Of a stretch of DNA of 64,000 nucleotides, positions 43,726 to 54,014 are shown in pieces. The stretch spans positions 124,001-188,000 of the forward strand of contig CAMYLU010000003.1 of the NCBI GenBank assembly GCA_947259485.1. The letters are read 5' to 3'. Both the position numbers and the translations under genes were made by a program. The notes below the pieces were generated by a model that was not told the DNA's origin, ran no database searches, and was given only the letters and a program-made list of their open reading frames with translations. The first letter of the stretch is position 1. Every line of letters begins with the position of its first letter. The stretch is from an uncultured Gammaproteobacteria bacterium (lineage in GTDB: Bacteria; Pseudomonadota; Gammaproteobacteria; GCA-001735895).

Positions 43726-44250
43726 ATGATTCGCAGTTTCAGGAATACAACCCCGAGTATCGGTCAAAACAGCTATATCGACGAGTCCGCGGTGGTAATA
43801 GGGGACGTCGTAATCGGCGAAAACTGCTCAGTTTGGCCCCTTACCGTAATCCGCGGAGATATTAATAAAATCCGAATTGGTGATAACACTAATATCCAGG
43901 ATGGAAGCGTGCTGCACGTTACCCACCGGGGTGACTACTTTCCCGATGGCGCCGAATTGCATATCGGCAACGAGGTAACAATCGGGCACAAGGCCCTGTT
44001 GCATGGTTGCCGAATCGGCAATCAATGCCTGATCGGTATGGGTTCGATCATCACCGACGACGCAATAATCGGGGACAAAGTCATGATTGGCTCGGGCAGC
44101 CTGGTGCCACCCGGCAAAGTTCTGGAATCCGGATATCTTTACCTCGGCAACCCGGTAACGCAGAAGCGAGCGCTCACCGAGCGTGAGATCGAGTACTTGT
44201 CCTATGTGGCCGCGCACTACGTTCTGTTATCACGGGATTATCGAGGTTGA
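43726..44250 (+). CDS. Gamma-class carbonic anhydrase-like hexapeptide protein
   Basis: 174 residues from the ATG at 43726 (CAGGGCGAAACA upstream); the frame is open 39 codons further, overlapping the ubiA start, and that part is not family-like. Hexapeptide repeats ([54 protein letters not shown]) build a left-handed beta-helix. The three metal-binding histidines are in LHVTHRGD and GHKALLHGC. The group includes YrdA, CaiE and PaaY; some are active carbonic anhydrases, others acyl-CoA thioesterases. The rubredoxin gene follows 4 nt later, so the two are co-translated. Confidence 0.92.
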   Translation: MIRSFRNTTPSIGQNSYIDESAVVIGDVVIGENCSVWPLTVIRGDINKIRIGDNTNIQDGSVLHVTHRGDYFPDGAELHIGNEVTIGHKALLHGCRIGNQCLIGMGSIITDDAIIGDKVMIGSGSLVPPGKVLESGYLYLGNPVTQKRALTEREIEYLSYVAAHYVLLSRDYRG

Positions 44251-44254
44251 ATTA

Positions 44255-44419
44255 ATGAAACGCTGGGAATGTATCGTTTGCGGATTTATTTACGACGAAA
44301 CGGAGGGCTGGCCGGAAGACGGCATTGCACCCGGTACTCGCTGGGCTGATGTCCCCGCCGACTGGGAATGTCCGGACTGCGGCATGGGCAAGGGTGATTT
44401 CGAAATGATAGAGATGTAG
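44255..44419 (+). CDS. rubA: Rubredoxin
   Basis: 54 residues with the FeS4 ligands C6, C9, C39 and C42 ([11 protein letters not shown] and [13 protein letters not shown]). Start at 44255, 4 nt after the preceding stop. One-electron carrier, in aerobes used by alkane hydroxylases, oxidative-stress enzymes or rubredoxin reductase. No rubredoxin reductase is in the window. The ubiA/rubredoxin proximity is also seen in pseudomonads. Confidence 0.95.
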   Translation: MKRWECIVCGFIYDETEGWPEDGIAPGTRWADVPADWECPDCGMGKGDFEMIEM

Positions 44420-44438
44420 ATCCTGGGCCACTTTTCAA

Positions 44439-45299
44439 TCAATTAACTTCCCACTGGCTGGCAATCTCGCGTAAACCGGTTAACGCCAGGTCGAGAGTTT
44501 CCTGGAAACGCGCGACCTCGGGATAGACCATGTAGGCCGGTCGCTTCATCTCGGGTGCACCGTTAACCAGGAACAACTCGCTGTTATCGATAAATGGCTG
44601 TACCACGCGCATCGGAAAATACCCAGAACCGCCATTTTGCCGAATATACTCGAGTCCGAGTGAACCGAGCCCCACGGATATCGCGGGCGTGTCCATATCC
44701 GGAAAAGCTTCACCGTGAAGCCGACGGAATTCTTCACCCCAGTCGACAAAAACATAGTCTTCAACCCAGCCATCCACCATCTCACGTTGGTTGGTCGCCA
44801 CCAGTAACAGGGTTTCCTCGAGCAGGTCCTCGACGATCAGGCCGGGTGTCTGGCGCGGGTTATACATGACGCCAATATCAAGCAAACCGTCCGAGAGTTG
44901 TCGCATCAGGCTCGGCGAGTAATCCGCCTCGACGTGAATCGCGACGTCGTTTGCATTTTGTCGCATCCATGGAATCCACCTCAATATCAAGCTATCCCAG
45001 AGGCTGACCTGCGAGCCGAGACCGATGCCGTGACTGAAATTTTCGGGCAGCGATACGCGCTGCTGGGCCTGCTGCCAGAGACGCTGAATATTGAGTGCAT
45101 ACTCGCGAAAATGCTGACCGGCGGAGGTCAGTTCGACTCCGGAGTGACCCCGGGTAAACAGGATCCTGCCGAATCGATCTTCCATCGCCTTGACGCGAGC
45201 GCTGACGGTGGACTGAGTAACATGTAAATTCTCTGCGGCACGATTAAAATTTCCGCAGTCGGAGATCTCCAGAAAGGTGCGAATATGGTCGATTTTCAC
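44439..45299 (-). CDS. LysR-family regulator
   Basis: 286 residues with the LysR helix-turn-helix (about 3-60: IRTFLEISDCGNFNRAAENLHVTQSTVSARVKAME) and a substrate-binding domain (about 90-285). LMRQLSDGLLDIGVMYNPRQTPGLIVEDLLEETLLLVA follows the usual LysR effector-domain pattern. It is divergent from the EamA transporter at 45418 (118 bp between starts), the classic layout for a regulator of an exporter. The effector is unknown. Confidence 0.9.
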   Translation of the reverse strand: MKIDHIRTFLEISDCGNFNRAAENLHVTQSTVSARVKAMEDRFGRILFTRGHSGVELTSAGQHFREYALNIQRLWQQAQQRVSLPENFSHGIGLGSQVSLWDSLILRWIPWMRQNANDVAIHVEADYSPSLMRQLSDGLLDIGVMYNPRQTPGLIVEDLLEETLLLVATNQREMVDGWVEDYVFVDWGEEFRRLHGEAFPDMDTPAISVGLGSLGLEYIRQNGGSGYFPMRVVQPFIDNSELFLVNGAPEMKRPAYMVYPEVARFQETLDLALTGLREIASQWEVN

Positions 45300-45417
45300 G
45301 CGTGGCCTCCACTTGATAGACGATCGGGTTTTTCGATTATACTAACCATAAAAATTCACTTTTCAAATAGCCACTAAACACTAGACTCGTGCCCTGTAAA
45401 GAAAACTAAGGGCACTC

Positions 45418-46416
45418 ATGCGCGCCAGCTCGGCCATTTCCACTCTCGATACCGCTAACGGAGCCATCATCCTGGTTTTCGGCCTGTTCCTGTTTTCGAT
45501 ACAGGACATTATCATCAAGCATTTCAGCGACCATTACTCGGTGCTGCAGATCGTTTTCATACGCGGACTGATAGCGCTGGGATTGTTACTGATGATGATC
45601 AAGTACACGCGCGAAGCCATATCACTGGTATCGCGCCGCCCGGGACTAATGGTGGCGAGGGGTTTGCTCGGATTCAGTTCCTATACCACTTATTACCTCG
45701 CGGTCGCGGCGATGCCATTAGCCGAAGTCGTTTCGATTACCTTTACCATGCCGCTGTTCGTCACCGCGATGTCCGCGCTGATTCTGCGTGAAAAAGTAGG
45801 CCTGCGTCGCTGGAGCGCGGTCCTAGCCGGTTTTATCGGCGTGCTGATCATCTTATCACCGAGTGGTGAATTCAACCCGCTGGCGGTTCTGTTCGCTTTC
45901 GCCGCGGCCATTACTTACGCGTCGCAAACCATTTTGACCCGTTTCCTGGGCAGTCATGATCATCCGATGACCATCGCCTTCAACGCGATACTGGTGTTTA
46001 CCATCGCCAGCGGAACACTGAGCCTGCTGCTACTCAGCGGAGTCATCTCGGTTTCGTCTGACCATCCCTCGCTCGCCTTCTTCGGGCGCGACTGGAGCAT
46101 GCCGACCGATATCGATTTCATATTGATGCTGGTAATCGGTGCGATCGCCGCGGTTGGCTTTTACTGCCTGTCGAAGGCCTATTGTTCATCGGAAGCGAGC
46201 GCAATCGCGCCGTTCGAGTTTACCTATATCGTCTGGGCGGTGGTTTTCGGCTACCTGTTCTGGAACGAGGTGCCTGGAGTCACCACGATTTTCGGTATTT
46301 TCGTGCTGATTTCGAGCAGCCTCTACATCTGGTACCGCGAGCGCCAGATAGAACGCCGCGAAACCGCACTGTTACCGGTACAGGCGGCCGAGCTACCACA
46401 ACAGGAGCAGTATTAA
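45418..46416 (+). CDS. EamA/DMT-family transporter
   Basis: 332-residue membrane protein with two EamA repeats and about ten helices. Features: IIKHFSDHYSVLQIVFIRGLIALG after the first helix, and YYLAVAAMPLAEVVSITFTMPLFVTAMSALILREKV at the end of repeat one. The C-terminus is a charged tail (RERQIERRETALL) in the cytoplasm. It is probably a metabolite exporter controlled by the divergent LysR gene. Its stop codon overlaps that of the convergent dioxygenase gene in the shared tetranucleotide TTAA (46413-46416). Confidence 0.88.
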   Translation: MRASSAISTLDTANGAIILVFGLFLFSIQDIIIKHFSDHYSVLQIVFIRGLIALGLLLMMIKYTREAISLVSRRPGLMVARGLLGFSSYTTYYLAVAAMPLAEVVSITFTMPLFVTAMSALILREKVGLRRWSAVLAGFIGVLIILSPSGEFNPLAVLFAFAAAITYASQTILTRFLGSHDHPMTIAFNAILVFTIASGTLSLLLLSGVISVSSDHPSLAFFGRDWSMPTDIDFILMLVIGAIAAVGFYCLSKAYCSSEASAIAPFEFTYIVWAVVFGYLFWNEVPGVTTIFGIFVLISSSLYIWYRERQIERRETALLPVQAAELPQQEQY

Positions 46417-47213
46417 TCCCACTGGTAGGCGCTGGCGGTAAATCCCGCCACCGGTTCCTTGAAAACTCTTTTAGCCGCAGTTTGTCCAATGCCATAGCAA
46501 ACCTGCAGCGGCAACAGATGCTCTTCGCGCGGATGACAGTAGCGCGCATGCGGTGCTGAATCCCAACCAGTCAACCGTTGTTCGCGCTCTGTTTCGGACA
46601 GATCAGGATCGCCGCAAACCTCGGCTAGCCAGGTTTCAAACTCCTGGTTGCGGAGATCAATGGAGTCATCGCGCTTACTCATTAACGCTTCCATATTATG
46701 GAACGAAAAACCTGAGCCGAGTATCAGCAGGTTTTCAGATTTCAGTTTCGCCAGCGCATTGCCGATTCGAATGTGCTCGGCGGCATCGAGGCTCGCCGCG
46801 AGCGAAATCTGTATGCAGGGAATATCGGCCAACGGATACATCAACATCAAGGGCACGAACATACCGTGGTCGAATCCACGCTCATGATCGAGATTGCAGT
46901 CGGTGCCGGCCTGCTGCAACAAGCTCTGAACTTTGCCTGCAAGTTCAGGATTACCGGGGGCCGGGTACTGGTATTCGTAGGTTTCGGCGGGGAATCCGGT
47001 GTAGTCGAACAGCAAAGGTGGTGCGGCCGCCGCGGTAATGGTAACCACGGGCTCTTCCCAGTGGGCACTGATGACAATGATGGCATCCGGTTTTGCTATC
47101 GTTTCCGGAAAGGATCGCAAAAAACGATTCATAGCGGCGTGGCCCGGCTCGTTAAGCAAAGGCAGCGGCCCGCCACCATGGGGGAAAAAGAGAATAGTGG
47201 CGTTATTATTCAT
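46413..47213 (-). CDS. DODA-type extradiol ring-opening dioxygenase family protein (YgiD-like)
   Basis: 266 residues of the LigB/DODA superfamily. Zinc or iron ligands are expected in FFPHGGGPLPLL, VISAHWEEP and FDHGMFVPLMLMYP. YgiD homologues cleave DOPA-type catechols, and plant relatives make betalamic acid. The gene is the last of a row with the FMN reductase (1-nt overlap, TAATG) and proB. The natural substrate is unknown. Confidence 0.9.
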   Translation of the reverse strand: MNNNATILFFPHGGGPLPLLNEPGHAAMNRFLRSFPETIAKPDAIIVISAHWEEPVVTITAAAAPPLLFDYTGFPAETYEYQYPAPGNPELAGKVQSLLQQAGTDCNLDHERGFDHGMFVPLMLMYPLADIPCIQISLAASLDAAEHIRIGNALAKLKSENLLILGSGFSFHNMEALMSKRDDSIDLRNQEFETWLAEVCGDPDLSETEREQRLTGWDSAPHARYCHPREEHLLPLQVCYGIGQTAAKRVFKEPVAGFTASAYQWD

Positions 47214-47746
47214 TACTTGAACAGGCGATTAACCGCCTCCAGCAACTGAGACGCGATATCGTCGTTCACAATCACGCCCGCTTCAAGATCAAAATTCTCG
47301 CCGAACGAAGGCACCGAAACGCTCGCTTTTACCTGGCCACCAAAGCGGGGAATCTGCCTCACCGCGAGCTCGAGCACCGACCGGCCACCGCGACCACCTG
47401 GAGAGGTCGACAACAAAACCATTGGCTGATCCTGGTAAACCTTGGGCTGAATCCGTGATACCCAGTCATAGAGGTTCTTGTAGGCGACACCGTAGCTGCC
47501 GTTATGTTCGGCAAAGGAAATAATGATGCCGTCGCAATCGCTTATTTTTTTGAGGAATGCCTGCGCGAGTTCAGGCTGACCCACATCCTCTTCACGATCG
47601 ATGCTGAACAATGGTAATTCGTAATCGTTCAGATCGAGGATTTCAACGTCAGCCCCATCCAACAATCCACTGGCATAGGTCACCAGCTTTTTATTGATCG
47701 AACGGCTGCTGTTGCTTGCAGCGAAAGCGATAACTTTTTTATTCAT
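47213..47746 (-). CDS. NAD(P)H-dependent FMN reductase-like flavoprotein
   Basis: 177 residues with the flavodoxin-like fold of the NADPH-dependent FMN reductase family: VIAFAASNSSRSINKKLVTYA binds the FMN phosphate, DGIIISFAEHNGSYGVAYKNLYDWVS is the conserved active-site block, and STSPGGRGGRSVLE the second FMN loop. It probably reduces quinones or flavins. Located 3 nt after proB and directly before the dioxygenase gene, so the three are co-transcribed. Confidence 0.9.
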   Translation of the reverse strand: MNKKVIAFAASNSSRSINKKLVTYASGLLDGADVEILDLNDYELPLFSIDREEDVGQPELAQAFLKKISDCDGIIISFAEHNGSYGVAYKNLYDWVSRIQPKVYQDQPMVLLSTSPGGRGGRSVLELAVRQIPRFGGQVKASVSVPSFGENFDLEAGVIVNDDIASQLLEAVNRLFK

Positions 47747-47749
47747 GGT

Positions 47750-49940
<2,191 letters not shown>

Positions 49941-49946
49941 CTACTG

Positions 49947-50201
49947 CTAGTTCACCACGCTCACAAAGGTACGATTGTGACGTCCCCTGACCTTGAATTC
50001 GACCTTGCCTTCGGCTTTCGCGTAGAGCGTGTGATCCTTGCCACAGCCGACATTGTCACCGGGGTGAAACTTGGTGCCGCGCTGGCGTACCAGGATGTTG
50101 CCCGGGATTACCACCTCGCCACCGAACTTCTTCACGCCTAAACGTTTGGATTCGGAATCGCGACCGTTGCGGGTGCTGCCCGCCGCTTTCTTATGTGCCA
50201 T
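49947..50201 (-). CDS. rpmA: 50S ribosomal protein L27
   Basis: 84 residues, full length. The N-terminus [21 protein letters not shown] reaches the peptidyl-transferase centre, followed by [16 protein letters not shown] and the C-terminal strand. No cleavable N-terminal extension of the Firmicutes type. It is 10 nt downstream of rplU. Confidence 0.99.
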   Translation of the reverse strand: MAHKKAAGSTRNGRDSESKRLGVKKFGGEVVIPGNILVRQRGTKFHPGDNVGCGKDHTLYAKAEGKVEFKVRGRHNRTFVSVVN

Positions 50202-50211
50202 TGTTCAGACC

Positions 50212-50523
50212 CTATGCCTTGATATCGGTAACTTCGATTTCAGTATAACTTTGACGGTGCCCCGCCTGGGTACGCGAATGTTTACGGCGGCGGAATTTAA
50301 TAATTTCCACCTTGTCGCCGCGACCCTGCGCCATGATTTTGGCCGTCACTGTCGCCTTGTCGAGCGTCGGGGTTCCTACTGAAACCTTGTCGCCGTCAGC
50401 AACCATCAACACGTTGTCGAGCTTAACGGTCGAACCTTCGTCGCCGTCAAGCTTTTCTACGCGCAGGGTCTCGCCCTTGGTTACCTTGTACTGTTTTCCG
50501 CCGGTGGCGATGACAGCGTACAT
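50212..50523 (-). CDS. rplU: 50S ribosomal protein L21
   Basis: 103 residues, normal length: [20 protein letters not shown] start, central acidic loop, and [21 protein letters not shown] rRNA-binding C-terminus. First gene of rplU-rpmA. In most gammaproteobacteria ispB is the divergent neighbour; here zinc-uptake genes, ATP sulfurylase and two palindromic elements (4.7 kb) lie in between. Confidence 0.99.
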   Translation of the reverse strand: MYAVIATGGKQYKVTKGETLRVEKLDGDEGSTVKLDNVLMVADGDKVSVGTPTLDKATVTAKIMAQGRGDKVEIIKFRRRKHSRTQAGHRQSYTEIEVTDIKA

Positions 50524-50646
50524 GTGTTACTCCGATGCAATACTGAAAAAGGTGGCGAATTCTAGCCGCTGCCAGCCAACAGGTCAATGCCTTTAACCCC
50601 AAGCTCCCGGTATCGGCTTATGAATCTTTTACATAATCGCCTCATC

Positions 50647-50841
50647 GGCAAACGCTGAAACCACTAGCGACTGACTGGGTGGCCTGCGGCTTCCTGAAAA
50701 CAGGTTGATTTTGAAGGGCAAGGCGAGACTCAACATCCATGTCTCGACTCGCCACAGGCCGCGTCCCTGCGGCCTGACCCTTCAAAATCAACCTGTTTTC
50801 AGCACCCAGCCTTTACGTCGCTAGTGGTTTCAGCGTTTGCC
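50647..50841 (-). repeat. Palindromic element E4 (class B, two-tier hairpin)
   Basis: Same plan as E2, in reverse orientation. The outer stem is a perfect 25 bp (50647-50671 with 50817-50841) and the inner stem a perfect 25 bp (50694-50718 with 50778-50802). The joining segments are 22 nt (50672-50693) and 14 nt (50803-50816), and the apex is 59 nt (50719-50777). Read on the minus strand, the 14-nt segment is identical to that of E2, the 22-nt segment differs once, and the apex is closely related. Outer and inner stems each differ from E2 at 8 of 25 positions, all still paired. GGA-loop hairpins on the minus strand: 50755-50776 and 50733-50742. Confidence 0.9.
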
Positions 50842-50869
50842 TAGGTAGCACTGCCTTCTCGAATAAAAA

Positions 50870-50980
50870 GGCGTGGGCATTGGGAATTGTTTGCGAGACG
50901 CTGCGCAACAGGGATGTTGCGCGCGAGCCTACATGGATGTATTCACGGCGTTCTCGCAAACAATTCCCGATGACCGCGCC
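50870..50980 (+). repeat. Palindromic element E5 (class C)
   Basis: 29-bp arms with three mismatches (50870-50898 and 50952-50980) enclose 53 nt. Two hairpins show GGA in the loop: GCGCAAC-AGGGAT-GTTGCGC (50903-50922) and TACA-TGGA-TGTA (50930-50941), close to the CsrA/RsmA SELEX consensus RUACARGGAUGU. It lies 29 bp from E4 and 12 bp beyond the znuB stop codon. Confidence 0.85.
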
Positions 50981-50992
50981 GAATCGGAGCGA

Positions 50993-51805
50993 TTACTCGA
51001 GGTGGGGTTTGAGGCTGCGGGTAACGACGAGGGTCAGGAGCAGCAACAGGGTGGCGCTGACGACGATGGCGGGGCCGGTCTGCCAGTCGAAATGGAAGGA
51101 GCCAGTGATGCCGCCGGCGAGAGCGCCAAGGCCGTAAAGTCCACTGATAAAAACCATTTGCTCGGGGCTGCGACTGAACAGGCGCGCGCTCGTGGTCGGG
51201 ATAACCAGCATCGCCGCGATCAGCAGCACGCCCATGACCTTCATCATTACCGCCACCAGCAATGCAATCATGATGTACATCAGGAACTGGACCTTGCGCA
51301 CCTCGATGCCCTCGGCCTGAGCGATTTCACGGCTGACCGAGACCGCGACAAAAGAGCGCCAGTGATGCAACAGTACAAACAGCAACAGCACCGTGGTTAC
51401 CAGCAAGGTCAATAAATCGCTGGTGGTGGTGGCGAGTAGATCGCCAAATAAAATGGCCTCGAGGTTAACCGTATTGGCGGGCAGCAAGCCCACCAGGATA
51501 ATGCCACCCGCAAGCCCGGTGTGGGAAATAATCGCGAGCGTGGTTTCGGAAAGCGCGGTATTGAAACTGGTTACCCGGCTCAGCGAAAACACGATTAGCA
51601 GGGCTACCGCCAACACCCCGAATATGGGTTGCACCTGCAGCAGCAATCCTAGGCCAACCCCCATGACCGCGGCATGTCCCAGGGTGTCGCTTAAAAATGC
51701 AAGTCTCTGCCACACCATCAGACATCCCATGGGGGCCGCAATGGCGACCATGATCAGGCCAGCAATGACAGCGCGTACCGCAAAATCATCGAGCCATTCA
51801 ATCAT
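50993..51805 (-). CDS. znuB: Zinc ABC transporter permease ZnuB
   Basis: 270 residues from the ATG at 51805, which overlaps the end of znuC by 8 nt; the longer frame (to 51904) is inside znuC and not family-like. About eight membrane helices with LGHAAVMGVGLGLLLQ and LLIAAMLVIPTTSARLFS, typical of ABC-3 family permeases for Zn/Mn. Last gene of zur-znuC-znuB. Confidence 0.94.
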   Translation of the reverse strand: MIEWLDDFAVRAVIAGLIMVAIAAPMGCLMVWQRLAFLSDTLGHAAVMGVGLGLLLQVQPIFGVLAVALLIVFSLSRVTSFNTALSETTLAIISHTGLAGGIILVGLLPANTVNLEAILFGDLLATTTSDLLTLLVTTVLLLFVLLHHWRSFVAVSVSREIAQAEGIEVRKVQFLMYIMIALLVAVMMKVMGVLLIAAMLVIPTTSARLFSRSPEQMVFISGLYGLGALAGGITGSFHFDWQTGPAIVVSATLLLLLTLVVTRSLKPHLE

Positions 51806-52550
51806 GCCGATGCTCCGGGGATTCACCCGACACATCGTGTTCGTGATCGTGGTGATGGGTATAGATAGCGATAGAATCCGAGGCCTGCTGCCCGAATAAC
51901 GCAAGATACTCCGGATGCTGGCTAACCGATTCGGGCAAACCCGAGCAGCACAGGTGCTGGTTTAGGCAAAGCACCTGGTCGGTTTGCGACATCACCAGGT
52001 GTAAATCATGTGACACCAGCAACACCGCGCATTGCAGCTGGTCACGCAGTTCGCCGATTAGCTTATACATTCTGGTCTCTCCGCTGACATCAACCCCCGC
52101 GGTCGGCTCATCGAGCACGATCAGGTCAGGCTGCCCAAGCGTGGTACGGGCCAGCAATACCCGCTTTAACTCACCCTCGGACAATGAGCGCACCTGTCGT
52201 TGTTTCAGGTAGGCAACCTCGGTCTGGGCCAGGGCACGGTCGAGCTCCTGGTCGGTAGGGCTATAGGTTAATTGCAGCAGGCGCTTAACGCTAAGTGGCA
52301 TTAGCGTATTGACATAAACTTTTTGTGGTAGGTAACCAATCCGCAACCCGGGCATGCGTTCGATTTCACCCTCGAAGTCGCCGATCAGGCCATTGACGAT
52401 ATTGGTCAAGGTTGTTTTTCCGGCCCCGTTGGGGCCAATGATTGTGGTAATCTCGGCGCGCCGCAATTCGAAGCTGATGTCATCGAGAATCTGCCGCTTA
52501 CCCAGTGTCAGGCTCAAACGGCGCGCGCGAACCAGTAATTCAGCCTGCAT
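51798..52550 (-). CDS. znuC: Zinc ABC transporter ATP-binding protein ZnuC
   Basis: 250 residues from the ATG at 52550, inside the end of zur (11-nt overlap). Walker A GPNGAGKT, a signature variant LSEGELKR (usual LSGGQ/E), Walker B LIVLDEPTAGVD and the switch histidine in LLVSHDLH. The C-terminus is histidine-rich (HHHDHEHD and more), a likely zinc-sensing or zinc-buffering tail as seen in other ZnuC proteins. It powers ZnuB. Confidence 0.95.
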   Translation of the reverse strand: MQAELLVRARRLSLTLGKRQILDDISFELRRAEITTIIGPNGAGKTTLTNIVNGLIGDFEGEIERMPGLRIGYLPQKVYVNTLMPLSVKRLLQLTYSPTDQELDRALAQTEVAYLKQRQVRSLSEGELKRVLLARTTLGQPDLIVLDEPTAGVDVSGETRMYKLIGELRDQLQCAVLLVSHDLHLVMSQTDQVLCLNQHLCCSGLPESVSQHPEYLALFGQQASDSIAIYTHHHDHEHDVSGESPEHRHD

Positions 52551-53037
52551 GTTTCTGACACTGCGCGCAGATCCCGGTGATTTCGACGACCGAATGGTCG
52601 ACTGCAAAACCCAGGTTATTGGCTTCGACCAGCAGCGGAGGATCACTGTCTTCAAGCTCCGCCACCTGCTCGCAATCGCGGCAAATCAGAAACTGGGCGG
52701 CGCACTGATGCCCCGGATGCACGCAGGAAATAAATGCGTTCCTGCTTTCAATTCGATGAATCAATCCTTCCGACATCAGGAACTCGAGTGCGCGATAAAC
52801 GATAGGCGGGGCAATTATTACGGACGGATTGACCCGGTTGAGCTCGGCAAGGATATCGTAGGCACCCATGGGCTGGTGACTGGCAAGCAGGATTTCGAGC
52901 ACCTGCCTGCGCCGCGACGTCAGGCGCAATTTGCGGGTTTCACATAGCTGCTTGGCTTCGGACAATAGCTGGCGCTGGCAGCGACCATGGTCGTGCTTAC
53001 GAAAAGCGATATCGGCAAAATTAGTTTTTCGCGCCAT
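52540..53037 (-). CDS. zur: Zinc uptake regulator Zur (Fur family)
   Basis: 165 residues: N-terminal winged helix (about 30-100, LTSRRRQVLEILLASHQPMGAYDILAELN) and dimerisation domain with two structural-zinc CxxC pairs (C119/C122 and C157/C160) plus regulatory His/Cys in SCVHPGHQC. Represses zinc-uptake genes when zinc is plentiful. Divergent from znuA with a perfect Zur-type palindrome between them, and overlapping znuC, so the repressor is in the operon it controls. Confidence 0.94.
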   Translation of the reverse strand: MARKTNFADIAFRKHDHGRCQRQLLSEAKQLCETRKLRLTSRRRQVLEILLASHQPMGAYDILAELNRVNPSVIIAPPIVYRALEFLMSEGLIHRIESRNAFISCVHPGHQCAAQFLICRDCEQVAELEDSDPPLLVEANNLGFAVDHSVVEITGICAQCQKHAG

Positions 53038-53040
53038 TGT

Positions 53041-53053
53041 GTTATATTATAAC
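53041..53053. promoter_or_regulatory. Zur box
   Basis: GTTATATTATAAC, a perfect 6-1-6 palindrome matching the core of the proteobacterial Zur consensus (GTTATANTATAAC). Only 3 bp from the zur start and 37 bp from the znuA start, so one site can control both directions. Confidence 0.9.
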
Positions 53054-53090
53054 GTAACTGACTTTTTTGCCACACCTCTATATCCCTCGG

Positions 53091-53909
53091 ATGCGTTTCT
53101 TTATCCTGCTGTTATGTCTGCAATCTGCTGCACTCTGTGCCTCGCCTCGCGTGGTTACATCGATCGCGCCGCTGCATGAATTGACAGCTGCAATAATGAA
53201 GGGCGTCGGAGAACCTGCCTTGATCATCAAGGACCATGCTTCCACACATCATTTCGCTTTCAAGCCCTCACACATGATATTGCTGCAACAGGCCGATCTC
53301 GTTGTCTGGGTTGGACGTCAATTTGAGGCCGGGTTTAATCGCGTGCCGGATGTTTTACCGCCTTCGACACAACAACTTGAATTACTACCCGGGCTTGGCA
53401 TCGAGAATGGGGATGGCCACATCTGGTATTCTCCAAAGCTATTACTGCGCAGTATTAAAATCATCGTATCCGCACTGACCAAACTGGATCCCGAGAATCG
53501 CACACAATATAAAGTAAACGCCGACAGACTGATCGAAGCCATAGACAACTGGCGCCAGAATGAGCAAACCCAATGGCAAAATCATCAACCGCGATTTATT
53601 ACGGACCACGAATTTACAGGCCATTTCGAAGCTGATATGGGGTTTAAATCCATTGCCACAATTCATGATCAGCACGACACCCACGGTGGTTTCAAAGACC
53701 TCATCCGGATCGAAAGCCTGCTGCGCACAAATCCTGCAGCCTGTCTACTGACAATGGAAAATCCTGCCTCGCCGCTGGCCCAAAACCTGGCGCAGAAATA
53801 TCAATTACAGATCGTTAACGTGCTGACGATGATGGCAACCAATTCGCAATCACCGCTTATAGTGCAACGTCTCGACCAGCTCAGTGTAGCGCTACGAGGC
53901 TGTCTTTAA
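53091..53909 (+). CDS. znuA: Zinc-binding periplasmic protein ZnuA
   Basis: 272 residues from the ATG at 53091, which gives a clean signal peptide (MRFFILLLCLQSAALCA); a TTG 8 codons upstream is less likely. Zinc ligands are expected at the second His of STHHFAFKPS, His of NGDGHIWYSP and His in ITDHEFTGHFEADMGF. The long histidine-rich loop of E. coli ZnuA is missing. Delivers Zn to ZnuBC. Controlled by the Zur box shared with zur. Confidence 0.93.
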   Translation: MRFFILLLCLQSAALCASPRVVTSIAPLHELTAAIMKGVGEPALIIKDHASTHHFAFKPSHMILLQQADLVVWVGRQFEAGFNRVPDVLPPSTQQLELLPGLGIENGDGHIWYSPKLLLRSIKIIVSALTKLDPENRTQYKVNADRLIEAIDNWRQNEQTQWQNHQPRFITDHEFTGHFEADMGFKSIATIHDQHDTHGGFKDLIRIESLLRTNPAACLLTMENPASPLAQNLAQKYQLQIVNVLTMMATNSQSPLIVQRLDQLSVALRGCL

Positions 53910-54014
53910 CGGATAATGCGAATAAGCCCACTGAATACACCTAAAATCAGATTCAATTGCTAACTGCGCCGACAGCCGTTACATTCAATACAATTATAAT
54001 TATCAAGCAATAAT

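Noticed and set aside
50873-51415. 180-codon plus-strand frame over E5 and znuB
   Set aside because: Antisense shadow of znuB with Gln/Asp-rich composition typical of reversed membrane-protein codons.
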